Source: SLFT01 sp964493075
GTDB taxonomy: Bacteria; Hydrogenedentota; Hydrogenedentia; Hydrogenedentales; CAITNO01
Direction: 5' to 3'
NCBI GenBank assembly: GCA_964493075.1
Contig: CAZBNU010000084.1
Coordinates: forward strand, 1-15,457
DNA length: 15,457 nt
The translations under genes and the position numbers were made by a program. This document shows positions 7,573 to 13,142 of the stretch, in pieces. The notes below the pieces were generated by a model. It was not told the DNA's origin. It searched no databases and saw only the letters and a program-made list of their open reading frames with translations. How positions within the stretch are numbered: position 1 is the stretch's first letter; each line of letters opens with the position of its first letter.

Positions 7573-7616
7573 TTCAACATTTTGACTGAACTTTTTTTGT
7601 CAGTTACTGTGTTGAA
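7573..7616. repeat. Imperfect inverted repeat after the isomerase gene
   Basis: TTCAACA (7573-7579) and TGTTGAA (7610-7616) enclose a second complementary pair, GACTGA and TCAGTT, around a T-rich loop. Together they make a 17-position stem with a few mismatches and wobbles. It starts 20 nt beyond the isomerase stop. It could be a weak terminator or a palindromic protein-binding site; the stem is AT-rich and no clean U-tract follows. Confidence 0.4.
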
Positions 7617-7636
7617 ATAGGATCGTGCCGTAAATG

Positions 7637-8515
7637 TTATTCTTTACTGTTTTCCAAAAGATTTCTCAGGTTTTGCAGTCCAATGCGGATGCCAGTCAGC
7701 GGGTCTTCCATGCCTTCAAACTCTATGGAGAGCGGTCCATCGTAGCCGTTATTTTTTAGTAGATGCAGGCACTGTTGTACAGGTATTTCACCATGTCCGA
7801 TGATGGCGCCGCGCAAATAATTTCCTGCCCGCGACTTGAACCAACCTTCCCCCGGGCAAGGCAACATGCCGGACTTGGTGTGGAAATCCTTTACGTGAAC
7901 GTGAATGGCGTAGGGGGTTAGTCGGCCCACTGCTGCTGCACAATTTTCGTCAACACACGCAAAGTTTCCAATATCCACCAATGCGCCAAAGTTGGGGTGA
8001 TTCACTGCACATATGAATTTTTCCACGCGGTCACTGTCCTGACAGAAGTACCCGTGGTTTTCCACCATGGTGCGAATACCCAGTTCAGATGCAAATTCGG
8101 TGACGGCGAGACAGCCCTCCATGAGACGGGGCAATGCAGCATCAAAACTTTTGGCGCCGTGATGGTCAGCAGGAAAACCCTGGGTGGCATCATGTCGCAT
8201 ACCGGAAGCACCCAGGGTATGGGCTACCCGCACCTCTTCTTTTACCCGTTCGATTTCTGCATTGAGGTCGCCATTGGATCCTTGAAGAAAGTCGGCGCCG
8301 ATGGGGTAATTGGTGATGGCAAGTCCGTATTTTTCGCAGGCTGCGCGGGCTTTTTCTGCAAAGGACAACGGGGACTCCCCTTCAGGCAATGTAAAACCGG
8401 CGAATTCAATGCTTTCAAAGCCTAGTTCTGCGGCTTTGGGAATAACATCCAGTTGGGACATAACCCCGTCATTTACCAGACGGGAGAAACTGTAGGAACT
8501 CACACCGATTTTCAT
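7637..8515 (-). CDS. Sugar phosphate isomerase/epimerase (xylose-isomerase-like TIM barrel)
   Basis: 292 residues from the ATG at 8515, with AAAGGA 8 nt upstream; a GTG two codons earlier is less well placed. The family forms a TIM barrel with a divalent metal held by two acidic residues, a histidine and a second glutamate. Candidates here are E152 (VENHG), D181 (VDIGN), H207 (HVHVKD) and E265 (IEFEG), in the usual order and spacing. The late GHGEIP and YDGPLSIEFEG segments are also typical. No signal peptide is present, so it acts in the cytoplasm, probably interconverting a keto and an aldo sugar or cyclitol. It follows the fucosidase on the same strand, separated only by the 9-bp repeat array, and may process sugars released from glycans. 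The exact substrate is not determinable. Confidence 0.9.
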   Translation of the reverse strand: MKIGVSSYSFSRLVNDGVMSQLDVIPKAAELGFESIEFAGFTLPEGESPLSFAEKARAACEKYGLAITNYPIGADFLQGSNGDLNAEIERVKEEVRVAHTLGASGMRHDATQGFPADHHGAKSFDAALPRLMEGCLAVTEFASELGIRTMVENHGYFCQDSDRVEKFICAVNHPNFGALVDIGNFACVDENCAAAVGRLTPYAIHVHVKDFHTKSGMLPCPGEGWFKSRAGNYLRGAIIGHGEIPVQQCLHLLKNNGYDGPLSIEFEGMEDPLTGIRIGLQNLRNLLENSKE

Positions 8516-8533
8516 GACCACATCCTTTGTTTA

Positions 8534-8627
8534 ATGGACAAAATGGACTTTATGGACAGTATGGACTTTATGGACGCTATGGACAACACAAAATGTCCGT
8601 AGTGTCCATTTCGTCCATTCAGTCCAT
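8534..8627. repeat. Inverted arrays of 9-bp ATGGAC repeats (ladder hairpin)
   Basis: On the + strand ATGGAC starts at 8534, 8543, 8552, 8561, 8570 and 8579, exactly 9 bp apart, with variable 3-bp spacers (aaa, ttt, agt, ttt, gct). After a 10-bp loop the complement follows at 8595 (GTCCGT, one change), 8604, 8613 and 8622 (GTCCAT), again 9 bp apart. Four left units can pair with the four right units, giving 6-bp helices separated by 3-nt internal loops; other registers are also possible. The unit at 8622-8627 encodes the last two codons (ATG GAC) of the fucosidase, and its spacer supplies the TGA stop. The array ends just before the isomerase ribosome-binding site. Constant cores with free spacers argue for selection on, or copying of, the core. 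Confidence 0.97.
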
Positions 8628-9944
8628 TTTAAGTTTTACCACCCAGGCATGGTCACAAGGCATTTCATTTATGGGTATACACGGTATTTTTATGGTTACA
8701 GTCTTATCGTTGATGATTGTTTCCAGAGTATCGTCATAGCCCAGCATTGACGCCTTTATCGCGTTTGCGTTGACAACATTGGGCAGCACCAGTTCTGTCC
8801 CTGGCCATTCCAGGCAGATGGCATACGCGGTATCGTCTTTTAATGTGAAACGCACTTTGTCCATTTCCGGAGCATCCGCCCAGTTGTTGGTGCCGTAGAT
8901 GGCTTCACCATTAACATCAAGCCAGATACCCATTTCGAGAAGACGCTGCTGCATAATTTCCGGGATGCGTCCATCCGCTGTGGGGCCAATGTCCAGCAGG
9001 AGATTGCCGCCACGGCTGACCGTGTCAATCAGCAGGTGTAGCAATTCTGTGGTGCTGCGATAATTGTCAGCAGTTTCATTACGGTTATACCCAAAAGACT
9101 TGCCCATGCCCTGGCATTCCTCAAATAGGCCTTTCGCCATGAGCGGTCCCTCGGAACGATGCTGGTATTCAGGTGTCGCGAAACCGCCGTGGATGCTGCG
9201 AGTGCCTTTCCCCCAACGGTCGTTTATGGCAACATCTTTGGGCGCGGACGATTCATTGAAAAGCCATGCCAGAAATTCTGTGCTGCGCCAAGTGGTGTCG
9301 GGATGATCCCATTCGCCGTCTGGCCATACGAGGTCTGGTTTGTACTTTTCAACGAGCCCTTTTAACTGCGGAATCATATATTCGTCAACATAACGCTGCA
9401 CATCACTTTTGTAGATGGGATTAAACCACTCATACAGGGAATAGTAATAACCCATGCGCAGTCCCGCTGCTCGAACTGCTTCTGTAAGGTCGCCCAGCAG
9501 GTCGCGGTGTGGCCCGATATCGCGGGCATTCCAGTTCCAATTGGTATCATCCGGCCAAAGGCTGAAGCCTTCGTGGTGTTTTGACGTCAGCACGATATAC
9601 TTCGCACCGGATCGCTTGAAGATATCTGCCCACAATTCCGGATCATACATTTCCGCTTTGAACATGGGGGCAAAGTCTTGATACTGAAACTTTTCTCCAT
9701 AGGTCTTTTCGTGGAAAGCCCATGTTTCACCCTTTTTATTCATCATATCATGCCAGTACCATTCGGAATAGCGGTCTTTGGGTCCCCAGGAGGGCACGGA
9801 ATAGACGCCCCAGTGTATAAAAATGCCGAACTTGGCATCCTCGAACCATTGCGGGTTGGGGCGTGAATCCAAACTTTCCCAAGTGGGCTCATAGGTGGCC
9901 TGGGACAGTGCCGCCAGTAGGGCAAGTGTCAATGCGGTAGTCAT
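8619..9944 (-). CDS. Secreted GH29 alpha-L-fucosidase
   Basis: 441 residues beginning with a short signal peptide (hydrophobic to about residue 16, SQA before the likely cleavage). Retaining GH29 enzymes remove alpha-L-fucose from glycans. Family landmarks are FGIFIHWGVYSVPSW near 39-53, SEWYW, the KHHEGFSLW motif (122-130), the PDLVWPDGEWD segment with D209 as the likely nucleophile, and the late DIGPTADGRIPEIMQQRL stretch. A small beta-rich domain follows. AAGGAG precedes the ATG at 9944. The gene starts 30 bp after the kinase stop, so it may be read from the dehydrogenase-kinase promoter. The last codons, KMD then TGA, come from the 9-bp repeat array, so the natural C-terminus may have been altered when the array formed. 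The acid/base residue was not assigned. Confidence 0.95.
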   Translation of the reverse strand: MTTALTLALLAALSQATYEPTWESLDSRPNPQWFEDAKFGIFIHWGVYSVPSWGPKDRYSEWYWHDMMNKKGETWAFHEKTYGEKFQYQDFAPMFKAEMYDPELWADIFKRSGAKYIVLTSKHHEGFSLWPDDTNWNWNARDIGPHRDLLGDLTEAVRAAGLRMGYYYSLYEWFNPIYKSDVQRYVDEYMIPQLKGLVEKYKPDLVWPDGEWDHPDTTWRSTEFLAWLFNESSAPKDVAINDRWGKGTRSIHGGFATPEYQHRSEGPLMAKGLFEECQGMGKSFGYNRNETADNYRSTTELLHLLIDTVSRGGNLLLDIGPTADGRIPEIMQQRLLEMGIWLDVNGEAIYGTNNWADAPEMDKVRFTLKDDTAYAICLEWPGTELVLPNVVNANAIKASMLGYDDTLETIINDKTVTIKIPCIPINEMPCDHAWVVKLKMD

Positions 9945-9974
9945 GGTGTTGCTCCTTGGTTGTAAACTGTGCTT

Positions 9975-11039
9975 CTATATCTCATTGTTGTCAAGTGCCT
10001 TTACGCCGGTCATGCCCAACGCCCCCACAACGTATATTAAACCTGCGAAACGTTCGTCTTTGGTCAGTCCCTGCTTGTAGCGATAATAAATCTGCTGGGC
10101 AATGACGGCGAGTTTCAACAGGCCGAAAATGTAATAGAACATGATTTTAGAAACATCCCGACCTGTGCGTTCGCCGTAGGCGTTCACGACTTCCTGCCGG
10201 GTCATGCATCCGGGCTCAAGGGTAAGAAAGCAGGGAACCATGCCGATGGAAATATCCTTGGGTTCGTTCCAGTAACTGAGAACCACCCCCAAATCCATCA
10301 ACGGGTCACCGATGGTACACATTTCCCAGTCGAGCACGCCAATGATGCGCGTAAGGTCGCCAGGGTCAAGAACGATATTGTCGAATTTGTAATCGTTGTG
10401 GATGAATACGGCATCTGTATCTTCCGGACAGTTTCCCTTGAGATAGGCGGCAAGTTGTTCAATAACGGGGATGTCGTCTGTTTGGGAACCTCGATAACGG
10501 TCTATCCAGCCGTCAACCTGCCGTCGCGCAAAGGAACCTTCCCTGCGCAAATCAGCAAGCCCAATGGCCTCATAATCCACGGCATGAAGATGGGCAAGAT
10601 TGTCCACAAATCGTTCGCAAAGAGTGGTTGCCAGTTCCGGTGTTCCTTCAAATTCTTTTGGTTTCTTGCCGCGCAGGATAACCCCTTCGATGCGCTCCAT
10701 GACATAGAAAGGCGCACCGATTATAGAAGCATCATCACAGTAGGCAAGTGGTTTTGGAGCGGCGGGATACACAGGGTTAAGAGCCGAGAGAATACGGAAT
10801 TCCCGTTGCATGTCATGAGCGGCTTTAACCTTGCTGCCCTTGGGCGGACGTCGCAGGATCATCTCTTGGGTGTCACCCTTGATAAGATAGGTCAGGTTGG
10901 AGAATCCGCTGGGAAACTGGTGTATGTCTGTAATAACGCCCATGTTCGGGACAGACTCTGCAAGCCAGTTTTGCAGGGCATCTTTGTTAAGTTCTTCGCC
11001 TTGTCTTACAGGGCGCGGTTGATCCAATAGAGTCCCCAT
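9975..11039 (-). CDS. Phosphotransferase family kinase, LvaA / ACAD10-11 kinase-domain like
   Basis: 354-residue APH/choline-kinase-fold protein. The nucleotide loop is FPSGFSNLTYLI (42-53). The catalytic loop HNDYKFDN (214-221) supplies H214, D216 and N221, and D237 in GVLDWE is the metal-binding aspartate. The opening VRQGEEL segment and the overall length match the branch that includes Pseudomonas LvaA and the kinase domain of animal ACAD10/ACAD11, which phosphorylates 4-hydroxyacyl-CoA, rather than antibiotic-modifying enzymes. It starts 3 bp after the stop of a matching acyl-CoA dehydrogenase, the same two-part arrangement that is fused in ACAD10/11. The predicted role is phosphorylation of a hydroxyacyl-CoA so the dehydrogenase homologue can eliminate phosphate. 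The chain length of the substrate is unknown. No signal peptide; cytoplasmic. Confidence 0.88.
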   Translation of the reverse strand: MGTLLDQPRPVRQGEELNKDALQNWLAESVPNMGVITDIHQFPSGFSNLTYLIKGDTQEMILRRPPKGSKVKAAHDMQREFRILSALNPVYPAAPKPLAYCDDASIIGAPFYVMERIEGVILRGKKPKEFEGTPELATTLCERFVDNLAHLHAVDYEAIGLADLRREGSFARRQVDGWIDRYRGSQTDDIPVIEQLAAYLKGNCPEDTDAVFIHNDYKFDNIVLDPGDLTRIIGVLDWEMCTIGDPLMDLGVVLSYWNEPKDISIGMVPCFLTLEPGCMTRQEVVNAYGERTGRDVSKIMFYYIFGLLKLAVIAQQIYYRYKQGLTKDERFAGLIYVVGALGMTGVKALDNNEI

Positions 11040-11042
11040 GAC

Positions 11043-12062
11043 CTATCCTTGTATTCCCATTTCTCCGGCATATTTCCGAAGAATACGTTTTGCCACAGAC
11101 AATTTATGCACTTCATCGGTGCCGTCGTAAATGCGGGAGGCGCGTTCCATCCGGTAGAAGTTGGCGATGGGCGTATAGTCTGTCACGCCCAGACCTCCGT
11201 GCGCTTGAAGGGCACGATCTACCACACGCATCATGGTGTTGGCAACAGTAAATTTTATCAACGAGATTTCATCGCGGGCGGCTTTTGCGCCGTGGTTGTC
11301 TATGATCCAGGCAGCATGGAGCACCATGAGCCGTGCCGCATCAATCTCCGCCCGGCTTTCAGCAATCCAACCCTGTACAAATTGCTTGAATGCCAGTGGT
11401 TTGTCGGGGCTGATTTCTCGTTCCAGTGCACGTTGGCACATCAGGTCAAAGGAACGTTCGCAAATGCCGATCCAGCGCATGCAATGGTGGATACGTCCCG
11501 GCCCGAGCCGTTCCTGTGCCATCAGGAATCCTGCGCCTTCCGGGCCAATCAGGTTGGATTGGGGCACGCGGCAATTTTCAAGCCGTACTTCAGAATGGCT
11601 TGCCCAGCCCTCGCCACGATGTCCCATAAATGGGGTTGTCGCCTCGATAATGAAGCCGGGCGTATCTGTGGGCACAAGAATCTGGCTGGCGCGGAAGTGG
11701 GGGGGAGCATTCGGATCGGTAACCGCCATGACCACGCAGAATGCCGCGCCGTCNNNNNNNNNNNNNNNNNNNNNNNNNNNNNNNNNNNNNNNNNNNNNNN
11801 NNNNNNNNNNNNNNNNNNNNNNNNNNNNNNNNNNNNNNNNNNNNNNNNNNNNNGACAATCCCATACCGCCATGTTCTTTGGCAATCTGCGGCAGCCACAT
11901 GCCCAATTCCTTAACCTTCTGCCGCTTTTCATTTAATAGCGGTTCAGCAGCGCCAAAGCCTTTTTCCAGTACTACAGGCTCAAGGGGATACAATTCCTCC
12001 TCAACAAATTTACGTGCCCGGTCAAGTTTGGATTGCAGTTCAACAGAAATCGAGAAATCCAT
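11043..12062 (-). CDS. Acyl-CoA dehydrogenase, LvaC/ACAD10-11 type, interrupted by an assembly gap
   Basis: FAD-dependent acyl-CoA dehydrogenase fold. The N-terminal helical domain runs up to GGMGL, the middle beta domain resumes at DGAAFCVVMAVTDP, and the C-terminal helical domain ends in RIYDGTDEVHKLSVAKRIL. At the position of the catalytic glutamate of medium-chain dehydrogenase (YEGT) there is an aspartate (YDGT). As I recall, this is a mark of the ACAD10/11 and LvaC branch, which handles phosphorylated 4-hydroxyacyl-CoA. The downstream LvaA-like kinase, 3 bp away, supports this. The 100-N gap removes the N-terminal/beta-domain junction, including flavin contacts; relatives have about 100 residues there, so the real gene is longer. 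The ATG at 12062 has AAGGA upstream and a promoter-like element about 48 bp away. Confidence 0.9.
   Translation of the reverse strand: MDFSISVELQSKLDRARKFVEEELYPLEPVVLEKGFGAAEPLLNEKRQKVKELGMWLPQIAKEHGGMGLXXXXXXXXXXXXXXXXXXXXXXXXXXXXXXXXXXDGAAFCVVMAVTDPNAPPHFRASQILVPTDTPGFIIEATTPFMGHRGEGWASHSEVRLENCRVPQSNLIGPEGAGFLMAQERLGPGRIHHCMRWIGICERSFDLMCQRALEREISPDKPLAFKQFVQGWIAESRAEIDAARLMVLHAAWIIDNHGAKAARDEISLIKFTVANTMMRVVDRALQAHGGLGVTDYTPIANFYRMERASRIYDGTDEVHKLSVAKRILRKYAGEMGIQG
11754..11853. other. Scaffold gap of 100 N inside the acyl-CoA dehydrogenase gene
   Basis: Exactly 100 N between GGMGLS and DGAAF. Relatives carry about 95-105 residues here, so roughly 300 nt are missing and the 100 is a placeholder. 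Confidence 0.97.
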
Positions 12063-12109
12063 GTATAAGTTCCTTATGGGTTTGTCATCAACGGGAAACG
12101 ATATGAATA

Positions 12110-12138
12110 AGTATAGTCAAGCCGAAAGATGTGTTCAA
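12110..12138 (-). promoter_or_regulatory. Candidate promoter of the dehydrogenase-kinase unit
   Basis: On the - strand TTGAAC (12133-12138, four of six) and TATACT (12110-12115, five of six) are separated by exactly 17 bp. Transcription would begin near 12103, about 41 nt before the ATG at 12062. It lies just past the queG stop, so the dehydrogenase, kinase and perhaps fucosidase can be expressed apart from queG. Confidence 0.5.
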
Positions 12139-12145
12139 ATAATCC

Positions 12146-12175
12146 CTAATCTCTGTCTCTCTGAGTCTCTGTGGT
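12146..12175 (-). repeat. Purine-rich CAGAGA-type repeat forming the queG 3' end
   Basis: On the - strand this segment reads ACCACAGAGACTCAGAGAGA, then CAGAGATTAG: degenerate tandem CAGAGA/GACTCAGAGA units. It supplies QueG residues 315-323 and the stop. I recall very similar CCACAGAGACACAGAG sequences as dispersed intergenic repeats in many environmental bacterial and archaeal genomes; this is memory, not a search. Confidence 0.5.
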
Positions 12176-13117
12176 AAAAATCTTGGCATTACGTCGAATA
12201 CCCTCACATTTGGCGCGAACAACTGGCGTACCATCAAATAATTGGTGAAACTGTTCTTCTGAGACTTCTGCAAGTTTAGCGGCATCCAGAGAAGCAAACT
12301 CCGGATGTTCCACGTGAGCATCTTTATCGAGTTCTTTTTTATTCCACGGGCAAACTAACTGACATGCATCGCAGCCAAATATCCAACCGTTCATGTTGTT
12401 GGCTATTTCTGTCGGGATATTGCCACGGTTTTCAATGGTGTGATAAGAAATGCATTTCCGTGAATCAACAACACGATTTCTGATGATGGCATCTGTCGGG
12501 CACGCATCAATACAAGCGCGGCAATTACCACAACGGTTTCTTACTGGAGTATCGGAAACAAGTTCGGCGGTTGTAATGATAGTTGCCAGAAATATCCAGG
12601 AACCCAGTTTTGGATGGATGACAAGCCCATTACGTCCAATGAATCCGATGCCTGCACGATACGCCCAGATACGTTCCCGCACCGGACCGCTGTCTATGGA
12701 AGCATACAACGCAGGGACTGTCCCTTCGATCTCAGGTCTGTCACTGTGCCCTTCGGTAATTTCTTCAATATATGCCGCAAGTTCTTTCAACGGTCTCAGT
12801 AGCGCTTTGTGATAGTCACGTTCCCAGGCATAACTGGCGATACGGGGAACTCCCGGAGTCAATTTACTGCTGTGTGGAAAATAGGATTTGGCAACCACGA
12901 CCACGGATTTCGCACCCGGTACTTTTTGTGTCACATGCTGCCGGATATCCCGGGTACGCTCCATCCACGCCATATCCGCATGATAACCAGCATCCAGCCA
13001 GGCGTCAAAGCCGTCATCGGCCTCAGCCTCGACGGAAGCAATGCCGCAAGCGTCAAAGCCTAAGTTTTGGGCGCGATGCTTAATCGAAATTGTCGTGTTG
13101 ATTATATTCATAGTCAT
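12146..13117 (-). CDS. queG: Epoxyqueuosine reductase
   Basis: 323 residues. QueG uses cobalamin and two [4Fe-4S] clusters to reduce epoxyqueuosine to queuosine in tRNA. The active-site region IDSGPVRERIWAYRAGIGFIG contains D142, the likely proton donor. The ferredoxin-like part has C196, C199, C202 and C206 (CGNCRACIDACP), then C222, and C249, C252 and C256 (CDACQLVCPWN), which together account for both clusters. The C-terminus matches the short form of the family up to EGIRRNAK. It then ends in TTETQRDRD (315-323), encoded by a purine-rich repeat-like sequence that seems to have replaced the native end. The start is the ATG at 13117, or a second ATG two codons later; neither has a strong ribosome-binding site. 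The gene begins 25 bp after the GH94 stop. Confidence 0.95.
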   Translation of the reverse strand: MTMNIINTTISIKHRAQNLGFDACGIASVEAEADDGFDAWLDAGYHADMAWMERTRDIRQHVTQKVPGAKSVVVVAKSYFPHSSKLTPGVPRIASYAWERDYHKALLRPLKELAAYIEEITEGHSDRPEIEGTVPALYASIDSGPVRERIWAYRAGIGFIGRNGLVIHPKLGSWIFLATIITTAELVSDTPVRNRCGNCRACIDACPTDAIIRNRVVDSRKCISYHTIENRGNIPTEIANNMNGWIFGCDACQLVCPWNKKELDKDAHVEHPEFASLDAAKLAEVSEEQFHQLFDGTPVVRAKCEGIRRNAKIFTTETQRDRD

Positions 13118-13142
13118 TTCGTGTTGCAGTCTTATCCCCGGT

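Noticed and set aside
7549..7577. - strand TTGAAT, 17 bp, TACCAT as a speD promoter
   Set aside because: Only four of six matches in each box, in AT-rich DNA where such matches arise by chance; too weak to list.
7582..7610. + strand promoter-like TTGACT, 17 bp, TACTGT
   Set aside because: No + strand gene follows, and the bases belong to the imperfect inverted repeat.
8534..8627. CRISPR array or ordinary intrinsic terminator
   Set aside because: The repeats are 6 bp with 3-bp spacers and reverse orientation halfway, and no U-tract follows the stem.
8527..8739. A 70-codon + strand ORF rich in Tyr and Gly
   Set aside because: It is only the translation of the ATGGAC array followed by antisense of the fucosidase 3' end.
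9975..11039. Aminoglycoside-resistance phosphotransferase
   Set aside because: The APH fold is shared, but the N-terminal VRQGEEL segment and the adjacent dehydrogenase point to the LvaA/ACAD kinase branch.
11049..12177. Long + strand ORFs across the dehydrogenase gene
   Set aside because: They are antisense shadows that run through the N gap; the - strand frame has clear acyl-CoA dehydrogenase motifs.
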